Part shown: piece by piece, positions 1-9,800 of the stretch
How the letters are laid out: the number at the start of each line of letters is the position of its first letter
How positions within the stretch are numbered: position 1 is the stretch's first letter
Assembly: GCA_947488845.1 (NCBI GenBank)
Contig: CANLBM010000023.1
Coordinates: 1 to 41,715 of the forward strand
Reading direction: 5' to 3'
Length of the DNA stretch: 41,715 nucleotides
DNA from: an uncultured Sphingomonadaceae bacterium
Lineage (GTDB): Bacteria > Pseudomonadota > Alphaproteobacteria > Sphingomonadales > Sphingomonadaceae
Notes under the pieces: generated by a model
Seen by the model: the letters and a program-made list of their open reading frames with translations, nothing else
Told to the model about the DNA's origin: nothing
Databases searched by the model: none
Position numbers and translations under genes: made by a program

Positions 1-34
1 GCAAAACCGCAGGCGGGTGAAATATGTTAAAAAT

Positions 35-51
35 CATCCTTGACGGGGATG
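35..51 (-). terminator. Possible intrinsic terminator downstream of hsp20
   Basis: Read on the minus strand there is a 5-bp stem (CATCC / GGATG) with a 7-base loop, followed by A and five T residues. It lies about 110 bases past the hsp20 stop codon, in the direction of hsp20 transcription. The stem is short, so this is a weak candidate. A second inverted repeat (ACCTCTC at 86-92, GAGAGGT at 109-115) lies between it and the gene but has no T-run. Confidence 0.3.
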
Positions 52-162
52 CGATTAGACGACCGTTACAAGTCCAGGCTGCCTGACCTCTCTTCATGCA
101 ACCGGGGGGAGAGGTGGGGCAGTCGGAGACGGATCAAGCGACCTGCCGTTCAATCAAGTTGC

Positions 163-672
163 TCAGTTGGTCTGGATTGGAATCTTTCTTTCCTTTTGCC
201 GTGCTTCAGCGCTTTTCGGGATATGAATGGTGAGAAGCCCGTCTTTGGCATCGGCACTTATTTTTTCGTGATCGATGCCGTTGGGCAATTTGATCGCGCG
301 TTCGAAGCTGCCATAATGCCGTTCGGAAAACATGAAGCTTTCGCCTTCTTCTTCGTGGCTTTCGGATTTTTCACCAGAGAGGCGCAGCATTCCTTCTGAC
401 AGCTTGATTTCGATATCTTCGCTGCTCATGCCTGGCACCTCAGCCACCAGTTCATATTCATCCTTTTTATCGCGCAGTTCTACTACGGGGTCAGCAGTTT
501 CATAAAATTTCTGCATCAACCGCGAACCGAAAGTGTTATTTGGTGTTTCATCGAACATGCGGTCAAATTCGTCACGGATGCGGGAAAGGGGTTCCCACAT
601 ATTACTGGTCCGGACAGGGACATTGGTGGAGCGGGATATTGCCTTGCTTGACGTTGGTTTTTTCTCTGCCAT
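163..672 (-). CDS. Small heat-shock protein, Hsp20/alpha-crystallin family
   Basis: A cytoplasmic ATP-independent holdase that binds unfolding proteins during stress. The 169-residue product has a short variable N-terminus and a central alpha-crystallin domain (about residues 55-160) beginning near DPVVELRDKKDEYELVAEVPG. The conserved A-x-x-x-x-G-L-L-T-I motif appears as ADAKDGLLTIHIPK, and the tail contains an I-P-I motif (KIPIQTN). Size and order are normal for bacterial class A Hsp20. The start is supported by AGAGGA about eight bases upstream. A TACGTA-type motif lies 99 bases upstream, so stress or hypoxia control is plausible. Hsp20 (HspX/Acr) is a hallmark of the mycobacterial dormancy regulon, which the neighbouring genes also recall. 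The family call is secure; the regulatory role is inferred. Confidence 0.95.
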   Translation of the reverse strand: MAEKKPTSSKAISRSTNVPVRTSNMWEPLSRIRDEFDRMFDETPNNTFGSRLMQKFYETADPVVELRDKKDEYELVAEVPGMSSEDIEIKLSEGMLRLSGEKSESHEEEGESFMFSERHYGSFERAIKLPNGIDHEKISADAKDGLLTIHIPKSAEARQKERKIPIQTN

Positions 673-771
673 TTTGAATTTCCTCTATTTCTCAATCATG
701 CCTCAGACCGGATTATCCGAGACGCTTCAGATTACAAAACAGTCAGAATGGCGGAAATCCGGTCTGTTCCC

Positions 772-787
772 TACGTAATTTTGCGTA
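772..787. promoter_or_regulatory. Putative FixJ-like operator upstream of hsp20
   Basis: The 16-bp element TACGTAATTTTGCGTA is an inverted repeat of two 7-bp halves (TACGTAA / TTGCGTA, one mismatch) around two bases. It is non-coding and lies 99 bases upstream of the hsp20 ATG. It is one of six related elements in this window, each in a promoter-sized gap. No regulator has been tested; the link to FixJ-type response regulators is by resemblance. Confidence 0.45.
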
Positions 788-821
788 ATATCATGCTGGA
801 GAACCGAGCCGAAAACTGCCT

Positions 822-1409
822 TCAGGCGTTAGCCTCGAAACCCTGGTCGACGAGTTTCCCGATCGCCACGCCGAGCATCACCATCGTCCATCCGGAAATC
901 AATATGCTTATCCCTGCAAGTATCCCCAGCGCCCAAAGCGCCGAAGAGGGGAATTGCACCCAAAGCATCATCCCGATCACCACCGAAAGGATGCCATCAG
1001 ACAGCAGCCATCCCCAACCCGCGAGCGGACGCATCCGGAACGCGTAGATTGTTTTCAATATCCCCTCCACGAGAAAAATGGCCGCGACGACGATAGTCAG
1101 AGCAAATATGCCCTCAACCGGATTTGCGAGCAGAAAGACCCCCGCGACCAGGCACAAGACCCCGACTATGAATGTCAGAATGCGAACCCCCCATTTCGGA
1201 TAGCTGAACGCAGCAATGATCTGGGCAATTCCAGCGATCACAAATGTGAATCCGATCACAATAGCGACCGCGATGCTGCCAAACAGAGGAAAGAGAATTG
1301 CGGCGGACCCCATGATGATCGTTACGATGCCGAGCGCAACCATCCATCTCCTGCTCCGCGCAAATGCCGATTGTGCCGATGGAAAATCTTCTTTCGATGT
1401 CATGTCCAT
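822..1409 (-). CDS. HdeD family (DUF308) membrane stress protein
   Basis: A 195-residue integral inner-membrane protein with six predicted hydrophobic helices between residues 25 and 185, in the repeated three-helix pattern of the HdeD/DUF308 family. Recognisable stretches include VALGIVTIIMGSAAILFP in the first helix and WGVRILTFIVGVLCLVAGV in a middle one. E. coli HdeD is linked to acid resistance at high cell density, but the biochemical activity of the family is unknown. The lipoprotein-like gene at 1467 is upstream on the same strand with a gap of 57 bases, so the two may be cotranscribed from the promoter region near 2080-2190. The family assignment is confident; the exact function is not. 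Confidence 0.85.
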   Translation of the reverse strand: MDMTSKEDFPSAQSAFARSRRWMVALGIVTIIMGSAAILFPLFGSIAVAIVIGFTFVIAGIAQIIAAFSYPKWGVRILTFIVGVLCLVAGVFLLANPVEGIFALTIVVAAIFLVEGILKTIYAFRMRPLAGWGWLLSDGILSVVIGMMLWVQFPSSALWALGILAGISILISGWTMVMLGVAIGKLVDQGFEANA

Positions 1410-1466
1410 ATCAATTCCCGATCTCTTTAACGTCTATTACCCTGGCCCGGCTTATATCCCGGCGAC

Positions 1467-2072
1467 TCAGCTTTGCCCGTCCGTCTCATCCATTTCCTTT
1501 TCCCATGTTTCTTTTGCGGCGGCAGCAGCGGCCTTGCTGGCCTCAGCCGCAGCGTCAGCTGCCTTGAGGACAGATTTTTGTGCCTCCAAAGCCGCAGTCC
1601 GGGCGGCAACCTCGTCAGACTTGGCACCGGCTTCAACAGAGGCTTTGGTTTTTGCGACCGCATCACCGGTTGCTGCCACTGACGCCTTGGCCAGTGTTTC
1701 GGCTTTTTCCGCGTTTTCGCTGACAACGGTACCAATTTCAGCATTGACTGCCTTGATTTTTTCTTCGGCCCGCTTGGCGGCCGCTTCGGTCTCATTGGCC
1801 ATTTCCACAGCGGCCTCCTTGTCCTTTTGCGCAGCAGAAGTGACGGCGAGCTTTGCGGCCGTTACCGACATTTTCGCGGCTTGCACTACTTGGTTCGCTG
1901 CTGCCTCGGCGTTGCGACGCGCTTCGGTCAAACTCTGTTTGGCAGCATCTTTGGCATCGCGTGCCGATTCTTCTTTCTCGGACTGGCGATCCGTTTCCGC
2001 TTCTTGGGTGCATCCATTTGTGGTCAGAGACACACCCAACAGAATAGCTGCAACATATACTGATTTTGTCAT
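1467..2072 (-). CDS. Ala/Lys-rich coiled-coil exported protein, probable lipoprotein
   Basis: Uncharacterised protein of about 201 residues. It begins with a hydrophobic export signal (residues 4-17, VYVAAILLGV) and a cysteine at position 21 in the context TTNGC. That is a poor match to a lipobox because the -3 residue is Thr rather than Leu, so lipid attachment is likely but not certain. The rest (about 35-190) is a long charged helix rich in Ala, Lys and Glu, with AAKxAVTSAAQK-like heptad character, predicted to be a coiled coil and possibly an envelope tether. The ATG at 2072 is chosen over TTG 2078 because GGAG sits seven bases before it. A TACGTAG motif lies about 97 bases upstream, and hdeD follows on the same strand. 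No specific family is recognised. Confidence 0.7.
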   Translation of the reverse strand: MTKSVYVAAILLGVSLTTNGCTQEAETDRQSEKEESARDAKDAAKQSLTEARRNAEAAANQVVQAAKMSVTAAKLAVTSAAQKDKEAAVEMANETEAAAKRAEEKIKAVNAEIGTVVSENAEKAETLAKASVAATGDAVAKTKASVEAGAKSDEVAARTAALEAQKSVLKAADAAAEASKAAAAAAKETWEKEMDETDGQS

Positions 2073-2463
2073 GAGCAAACTCCATGCATTGCCTCTGTTA
2101 CCACGGAGCGATCCGCATCCTCTGGCTCAGAAGGCAATCATAAAAACACGCTTGCGGTCCCGAGTCATTACGTAGTGTCCACTATGCAAGTTGGCGCAAA
2201 TCGGAGCGGTTGCGAGGCGACCCCAGTCGCGTCTCAATGCCTCCATTGACGAAAGAGTTGTCGAGCAAGTTCCTTATATTGGTGTTGAAAGAGCGCGGCC
2301 AGAGTTGGTGACGCCTGCACCGCTTTCACAGATTCGAAATATTCAATTGTGCGGATTTTCCCGGGCGATCCAGACAGTCAGGGACTCTACCTAGCGCAAT
2401 CCATCCGGCTCCAGTTTAGAGTTCGAGTCGGATTTACATCTACCGAAGCTCAAGGATTTTCTC
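2073..2463. other. Divergent intergenic region between lipoprotein and receiver genes
   Basis: This 391-base gap separates divergent genes and holds the TACGTAG-type element at 2169-2184. A 67-codon plus-strand frame (2191-2394) has no ribosome-binding site and no recognisable composition, so I do not call it a gene. An AAGGA sequence about eight bases before 2464 serves the receiver gene. I see no transposon end, RNA gene or strong hairpin here. Confidence 0.5.
2169..2184. promoter_or_regulatory. Putative FixJ-like operator upstream of the lipoprotein-hdeD pair
   Basis: The element TACGTAGTGTCCACTA is identical at 13 of 16 positions to the element at 21943 (TACGTAGAATCCACGA). It matches the rhizobial FixJ class consensus TAMGTAGTTTCCC, recalled from memory, at about 11 of 13 positions. 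It lies about 97 bases from the chosen ATG of the minus-strand lipoprotein-like gene and about 280 bases from the divergent receiver gene. Confidence 0.45.
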
Positions 2464-2850
2464 ATGAGCCATGCATTGATAATTGAACTGAATATGGTTG
2501 TTGGTAATGCGCTTTCCAAGCGCCTGTCCGATCTCGGGTTCGATAGCTTTGATCACGTCTGGACAGAAGATGACGCGGTAGCGATTGCGGAAATGCGTCC
2601 ACCGGACTTGATCCTTGTCGGCGATAATCTGGAAACCGGTGATGCAGTCGGAGCGGCTCGCCGAATATGCGAAAAACATGATGTGCCGGTATTGATGGTT
2701 ACAGCCGATTCTGTCCGAGCGAAAAAGCGATTGATGGATGGTGCGGTAATCGACGGCCCCTTTGCGTTCAGTAAATTTCCGGAAGCAATCGAGGCGGCAA
2801 AAGAACAGCCTCAACGGCTGGTGCCTGATTGGCGGTCTTTCGGGCGGTGA
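2464..2850 (+). CDS. Stand-alone degenerate response-regulator receiver protein
   Basis: A single-domain, 128-residue CheY-like protein without an output domain. The fold pattern is visible: strand 1 ALIIELN, strand 3 DLILVGDN, strand 4 VPVLMVTADS, and a Lys near SKFPEAIEAA. The usual acidic pair after strand 1 is reduced to one Glu. The phospho-acceptor position after LILV is Gly followed by Asp, so ordinary phosphorylation is doubtful and the protein may be a pseudo-receiver. Similar short proteins are common in sphingomonads. An AAGGA Shine-Dalgarno is eight bases before the ATG. The TauE/SafE gene follows after 13 bases, so cotranscription is likely. Its partner kinase or target is unknown. 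Confidence 0.75.
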   Translation: MSHALIIELNMVVGNALSKRLSDLGFDSFDHVWTEDDAVAIAEMRPPDLILVGDNLETGDAVGAARRICEKHDVPVLMVTADSVRAKKRLMDGAVIDGPFAFSKFPEAIEAAKEQPQRLVPDWRSFGR

Positions 2851-2863
2851 ACTTGTCCGGAAC

Positions 2864-3655
2864 ATGCTCTTTGAACTGGAACCAGCAATGCCGGAAATCA
2901 GCCTGGCGGACATTACAGCGGTGTTGCCCTATCTTTTGATCGGATTTCTGGCGCAGGCCGTGGACGGAGCTCTGGGCATGGCTTTCGGGGTCATCGTCAA
3001 TACTATCCTCGTCGGATTCATGGGCCTCCCGCCCGCATTGGCATCAACCCATGTCCATATCGTCAAATGTTTCACTTCGGCCGCCTCAGGCCTCAGTCAC
3101 CACTTCGCCGGGAATATCGACTTCCGGCTGTTCATTCGACTGCTTTTTCCCGGTGCCATAGGCGGCATCATGGGCGCATTTCTGCTCAGCTATGTGCACG
3201 GCAATTTCGTCCAGTCCATCGTACTCGGATATTTATTGTTGATCGGCATATGGCTGCTGATCAAGGGTCTTAAATCCTCGCCCAAAACCCGTCCGCCAAA
3301 GGTTGTATCGATTGTTGGAGGAGACGGCGGATTTCTTGATGCAATCGGCGGGGGCGGCTGGGGTCCGGTGGTCACCTCTAACCTGCTGGTTCAGGGAGGG
3401 GAACCGCGCAAGGTGGTCGGCACTGTCAACAGCGTCGAGTTTTTCATCACGGTCATGATCTCGGCCGCGTTTATCATCAATCTTAGCATCGAGAATTTTG
3501 TCGGTCCGGTCATCGGCTTGCTCCTTGGCGGTATTATCGCCGCACCGATCGGTGCGATCGTGGCAAAATATTTTCTGCCCAGACTGATGTTGATTCTGGT
3601 CGGGATTGTACTGACGATCATCAGCGCGTTCGCGATCCTGCAGGAGATATTATAA
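2864..3655 (+). CDS. TauE/SafE family membrane permease
   Basis: An inner-membrane transporter of the TauE/SafE (DUF81) family, about 263 residues. Members export or import sulfite, sulfoacetate or other small organic anions; the substrate here cannot be read from sequence. There are seven to eight hydrophobic segments. The two inverted halves start near YLLIGFLAQAVDGALGMAFG (about residue 20) and near GGDGGFLDAIGGGGWGPVVT (about residue 155), the latter being the conserved Gly-rich motif of the second half. ATG 2864 is preferred because it follows the receiver stop by 13 bases; ATG 2888 is an alternative. The gene converges on ndvB with about 150 bases between, in which I see no convincing terminator. 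Confidence 0.88.
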   Translation: MLFELEPAMPEISLADITAVLPYLLIGFLAQAVDGALGMAFGVIVNTILVGFMGLPPALASTHVHIVKCFTSAASGLSHHFAGNIDFRLFIRLLFPGAIGGIMGAFLLSYVHGNFVQSIVLGYLLLIGIWLLIKGLKSSPKTRPPKVVSIVGGDGGFLDAIGGGGWGPVVTSNLLVQGGEPRKVVGTVNSVEFFITVMISAAFIINLSIENFVGPVIGLLLGGIIAAPIGAIVAKYFLPRLMLILVGIVLTIISAFAILQEIL

Positions 3656-3806
3656 TCGAGATTTTCCTATTTGATCCTGCGCGAGCCAGAGTGACTTTGT
3701 CTATATGGACAGGTCCGAAAAAGGCGATCAGTTCCGCCTCAAGAATTGAACGGGTTAGATCTTGTGGAAACCATTGGCATGATCGAAAGCTGATGGACTC
3801 CAAGGG

Positions 3807-6800
3807 TCAAGCAATCCGCACCTGAACTTCCTTCTGGCTGCCATCCTGCGGGAACGCGACCTCCATGCCGGTATGCGCCCTGCCGTCAACGTAAAGTTCC
3901 GAGGGAACATCCGGCCCATTCTTTCTGCGCTCAACAATTATCTTGATAGAGCCGTTTGGCTGACGATAAACGGCGGACAAGCCGCTCCATTGGCTGGGTA
4001 TGGAAGGATTGATCAGAAGCTTTCCATTACTAAGTTTCATGCCGAGTATCTCCTCGATCCCCAGACGCCATGTCCATGCTGCAGCACCTGTATACCAGGT
4101 CCATCCGCCACGTCCGCCATGCACTTCTCCGCCGGCAATGTCCGCGGCAACGGCATAAGGTTCGACACGATATTTTTCGGCTTGGTCCGGACTTGTGGCC
4201 CGCTTGAGCGGATTGAGCATATCAAAAATCTGCATCGCGCGATCGGCCTGACCTGATCGCGCGAAAGCCATGCCGAGCCATGTTGCCGCATGGGAATATT
4301 GGCCGCCATTTTCTCTGATGCCGGGCGGGTAGGCCCTGATATAACCAGGATCCCGCGGTGTTTTTTCGAATGGCGGCCATAGAAGACGCGCAATCCGGTC
4401 TTCATCGTTCACCAGTTCGCACCACGCCGCTTCCAGCGCGATTTCCGTCCGCTGGGCGTCTCCGCCGGCAAACAGGGCCCATGACTGGGAAATCGAATCG
4501 ATCCTGCATTCCAGATTGTCTGACGACCCCCAGGGATGCCCCTCGTCATCAAAAGCACGACGGTACCAGTCACCATCCCAGCCCGACTCTTCAACATAAT
4601 CCAGCAATGCGTGCGCACGCCGGGACCAGATATCTGCAACCCGGGATTGGCCAATACGATAGGCAAGTCTGGAAAAGCCGCTGGCGGTTACGATCGCAAA
4701 CCATGCCAGCCAAACGCTTTCGCCCTGCCCCTTGTCACCGACCCGGTCCATACCGTCATTCCAGTCCCCTGCCCCGATCAGCGGCAGATTGTGCCGTCCG
4801 CGCGTCACACCTTTATCCAGCGCCCGTTGACAATGTTCCAGCAAAGTGTGGCCAATCACGGTTGTTTCGAAACCGGCATAGCGGTCGCCCTCGTCGGGCG
4901 AGAGCGGCGGGGCATGAAGAAACGGGACTTCTTCCTGCAAGATTGTTTCATCGCCGGTTACCTCGACATATTGGCAAACCGCGTAAGGCAGCCACAGCAA
5001 ATCGTCGGAGCAGCGGGTCCGCACGCCCTTGTCCGAAGGCGGATGCCACCAGTGGAGGACATCGCCCTCCTCGAACTGGTGCGCGGCACAGTCAAGAATA
5101 TGAGCGCGGACACGTGCCGGATCATTGTGGAGAAAGGCCATGACATCCTGTAGTTGGTCGCGATATCCGATTGCCCCGCTCGCCTGATAAAATCCGGCCC
5201 GCGCCATGATCCGAGATGCCATGGATTGATAAAGCAGCCAGCGATTGACCATGATATCAAATGCCGGATCGGGCGTATGCACTTCCACCGCACCGAGCAG
5301 TTCATCCCAATATTGCGTCATTTTTTCGAACGCGGGACCGATAGTTTCGGTCGCTTTCCATTGGCTGATCAACGCCCTTGCATGGGCATCATCTGTGCCC
5401 TGCCCCAGAAGAAAGCATACTTCCGCAGATCCACCGGGTTCCAGATCGAGATGCACCTGATAGGCCCCGCATGGATCAGTGCCCGCCTGTGCCAATCCCT
5501 CCAGTCCCCACCGGCGGAGGCCTGCCGGACTTTCCAGGTTTCCCTCGCGGCCCAGAAATTCCTGACGACTGGTGGTAAACCCGTGCAGCGGCTGATCAGC
5601 GGTCAGAAATGCCGCGCGTTCTGCAAAATCCGGGTTCCATCTATTGTGCGCAACAATCGCTTCATATTCAGGCTCGTAAGAACAGTTCACGGTCGGCCGA
5701 GACACGCTGCGCAGCGAGCCAAGCAGCCAGTCAACATAGTAAGTGGCGGTGATCCGGCGATGCCGCTTGGTGTGGTTGGTCAGGCGCATCCGGATAATCT
5801 TGACCGGATCGTCGACCGGCACAAAGATACGAAGATCCTGTTCGATCCCGTGCGAGATTTTTCGCCAGTCAGTATAACCGGCACCATGTCTGATCTGGCA
5901 ACCGGCCTCACGTCCAGCCGGCCCCGGCGTAGAAGTCCATATCTCGGCTGTCTCTTCGTCGCGCAGATAGAGAATCTCTGACGGCTCGTCCATCACGGCA
6001 TCGTTGGTCCACGGGGTTATCCTGTTTTCACCGCTGTTTCGCGCCCATGTAAAGCCGCCGCCCGCTTCCGTGACGACACAACCGAAGCCGTCGTTGGCCA
6101 GTATGTTTACCCAGGGCGCCGGGGTGGCCTGATCGGCTTCAAGATGGATTACATATTCACGACCGTCCGGTTCAAATCCTCCAAAGCCGTTGTCAAACAG
6201 CAGATTATCGGGCCGGACCAGCAACGGAACATGAGCTTCATCGACAGGCATGCTCGCAGGTTCAAAATGGGGTAATTCCTGAGGAAGTCTGAACGCCTTT
6301 GACAGCTGTTCGGCCAGACTGCCTTGGCCATCCTCGATCACCACCCTGGAAACCGCTTCTACCAGCCGCACATGATCCGGCCCGATCTGATCGGCGAAGA
6401 GGAGATGGATGCCGCCATTCCGGCCGAGCATCCATTGCGCATTGACGTCCTGCAAAAGGTCCATCAGATCGTCACGGACCGGCTCAACATAACCCGACGC
6501 TACCGACTGAAGTATAACCAGATCGACTTCCAGCCCCTGTCTCCGCCATAATTGATGGGCCCGAACCAAATCTGGCAGCATCGAGTCCGGCAATGCGCGT
6601 GTCCGCAGTGTCAGGATTGGATAGTCGCCGGAGAGGGCCATGCCCCACAGATTGGGTTGACCCAAATGATTGTTCTGAATTTTGACCTGTTCTGAACGTA
6701 AATTGCCGTGCGGATATAATAGCAGCGAGCCCAGCGCCTGAAATTCCTGCTCCTGGTTCGGCTCGAGACCCAGCTTGTCGGTTACGCGCGATACGACCGA

Positions 6801-9800
6801 GGCTGCATCATTGATGGCCCAGTCGATTGAAGGCAAGGTTGCATATCGTTCGGCAATTTCGAGAGCCCCCTCGCGAGACATGGCTGCTACCGTGACGAAG
6901 CAGAGTTCCTTATGCTCGAACGGTTCAAGTTGGCATCTGGCCTGCAGTGCCATGATCGGATCAAGCGTCCAGCCGCTTGTATTCGTCAAACCATTATACA
7001 AACCCGCTGGTCGTTGCATTGTACCATTGCGGCCTATGAATTTTCGCCGATCGGCCTCGTGACCCGCCAGCGCCCACTGCTGGTCGCCGCTGACCAGGAA
7101 ATGCAGCAATACCGGAGGCGCATCATTCGGGCTTCGCGGTCGCCGGGTGAACAGCTGGCCACCGATCGCCGGGATGAATTCACACCCGACAAACAGCTTG
7201 CTGAAGGCCGGGTGTCGCTCATCATCAAGCGGCGGTGCGAGCACCACTTCCCCGTAGCTGGTAAAGGACAGGCTGCGCGACCGGTCGCTCAGATTGCCGA
7301 TTGCCAATCTGCGAATCTCGATATCATCGCCCGCTGCGACGACGGCTTCCATCCGCACGCTGATATCATGATTGCGGCGATGGAATTCCGCCATATGGCT
7401 ATGGAAGGTGACTTCATACTGATCCGGAATTTGTCCGGTTGGCTGTCTGGTTGCAGACCAGAGCTGACCATCTTCTTCGTCCTTCACATATATCCATAAT
7501 CCGTCGGCGTCCCGTTCAGGGTCCGGAACGAAACGCGTCAACGCCTTGTGCCGCCATTGCAGGCCACCGCCGCCAGCGGTCGAGATCGAAGCTGACAGGC
7601 TGCCGTTGCCAAGCAATTGCGCTTGAGGACTGCTGACATGAAGCGGTGGGTCCCATTTTTGCGCTGCAGGCGCAGTGCCGGTCCGGCGACTGGACAGATC
7701 AATACTTTCGATACGCTCCACTTCGGAGGGCAGTTCCTGAGGGACTCTTTCGTTCAGGAGCAACGAAACCGCATGAACCCGCGGGTCTTCTGCAAAGCGC
7801 CTCACCAATATGTCATCACACAGGCTGTTGCCAATCGCGCACATGATCATGCCCTGATGGTGTGCCATATAGGCATTGACCGGCTCAACCTTGTTGCCGG
7901 CTTCCAGTCGTTCCGGCGTATAGTCGATGGCTTCCAGCATGCCGTAAAGGCCGGAAAAGCCGAGCTTGACCAATAGTTTCAGATTTTCCGCTGCTTCGGA
8001 TGGCACCACTTGAAGGGCGAGGGCCGATGCATAGGGAGTGACTACCATGTCTTTTGCCAAGCCCCGGCGCAGTCCGAGCCCGGGAACGCCAAAGGCCTGA
8101 TATTGATAGCGATGTTCAGGGTCTCTGGCTGAATAGGCAGATTCTGATACGCCCCAGGGCAGTCCTGCATCCCGTCCATGTTTCTGATGCATCTGTACCG
8201 CGACCTTCTCGCTCTCGTTCAGCAATGTTTGTGGACCGCTCAGCATCAATAGACGCGGCATCAGATATTCGAACATGGAACCGTTCCAGGAGACCAGCGC
8301 AAGGTCGTTGTCGTTGCGCATGACCGGCCGGCCTAGATGGAACCAGTGTTCCAGTGGCACTTCCTGATGGGCGATGGCAAGATAGCTGGCGAGCCTGGCT
8401 TCGCTGGCAAGGAGGTCATAATAATGAGGGTCCAGCCGGTCCGCGCTGACATTATAGCCGATATGAAACAGGCGGCGCTCACGATCATAATATGGCGCAA
8501 ATTCCATCCTATCCGCATATTTTTCGGTCTTTGCAGCCAGCCTGGAAATAGTTTTGGCTAGTTTGGTGCGATTCTTTCGGCCTGCTTCCACGGCTTCAGC
8601 AAGAGATTGGAGCCACGGTTCTTGATTTTGGTAATCCGCCTGGGCTTGTTCGATCGCAAGTGATGCCTCGTTGAAATGAAGATCGCCAGTCGGGCGCAAA
8701 AGCAGTTCGACGACCTGGTCGTGCAATTCCCGAAATTCGGGTGGTGTCTTGTCCAGCAACAGCCAGGGCGCCAGCATCTCAATATCGTGAATCATCGTCT
8801 CGAGCTGGTGACGAAGGCGGTACAGCCAGGTATGAAGTTCACGAAGGTTCTCGGTGGAAATGGCGTCCGGATCGGCCGCGACGTCGGCGACGATTGCCTG
8901 AAGAGAAGGTATCCGGCTTTCCAGAACGGCGGCTAATCTCGCATGCCAGTGTAACGGATAAGCAGCAATGTCCTCAAAGCTGTTTTGCAACAATGCAAAT
9001 TCGGATTGCAATTCGCCGTTGTGTTCGGAAACATCTTCTGCCGCTTCGCCAAGCAGGCGCAGCACATCTTCCAATCCTGTCCATCGCTGCGGTTCAACAG
9101 CGGGAACGTTCGAGAGTTCCTCGAGCAGGGTGGTATAGGCAATCATACAGCCGGCAAGATTGCCACTATCAACCACGGACACATAGCGCGGCTCGAGCGG
9201 CTGCAGACTGAGTGTATCGTACCAGTTGAGGAAATGACCGCGATGCGTTTCCAGCTTGTCCAAAGTGGCGTATAAATTGCTCGTTCGAGCGGCCAGTTCT
9301 TCGGTCCCCAGATAGCCGAAGTCCCACGCGCTTGCGGTCGAAAGCATCATCATCCCGATATTCGTCGGAGATGTACGATGAGCGGTTTCCGGATAGGGGG
9401 CACCCTGATAATTGTCCGGCGGCAGCCAGTTATCCTGCGGCCCGGCGAACGTTTCAAAATAGAGCCATGTCCGGCGCGCGAGACTCCTCAGAAACCGTCG
9501 ATCATCGGCATCCAATGGTCTGACCGGCTTATGGCGCGGACGGTAGAGCAACACCGTGATTTCGGGAGCGATAAACCAGAGCAGCAAGAGCGGAAACGCC
9601 GCCGGAAACGAGGCAGGATTGAAATAGAGAGTAGCAATAGCAAGCGACAGGGCGGCCGCTGGCCCCACCCACATTTGCCGCCAGATTCCAATGCGGGAAT
9701 GTCCATTTCCATGCTTCGCCGATTCATGCGCCGCAGTGGTCCATTGCAACAAATTCCGTCCTGATATCAGGCTGCGCCACGTTGCGACGGCAATCGCATG

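Noticed and set aside
673..771. A ROSE-type RNA thermometer in the hsp20 leader
   Set aside because: The leader has a plain AGAGGA site and I see no complementary anti-Shine-Dalgarno segment of the U-U/C-G-C-U type.
2172..2186. Separate palindrome TAGTG-TC-CACTA
   Set aside because: It overlaps the TACGTAG element and is probably part of the same site, so it is not listed as an independent operator.
3621..3803. A 60-codon minus-strand frame between the permease and ndvB
   Set aside because: It overlaps the permease end, has no ribosome site and no recognisable content; the gap is treated as non-coding.
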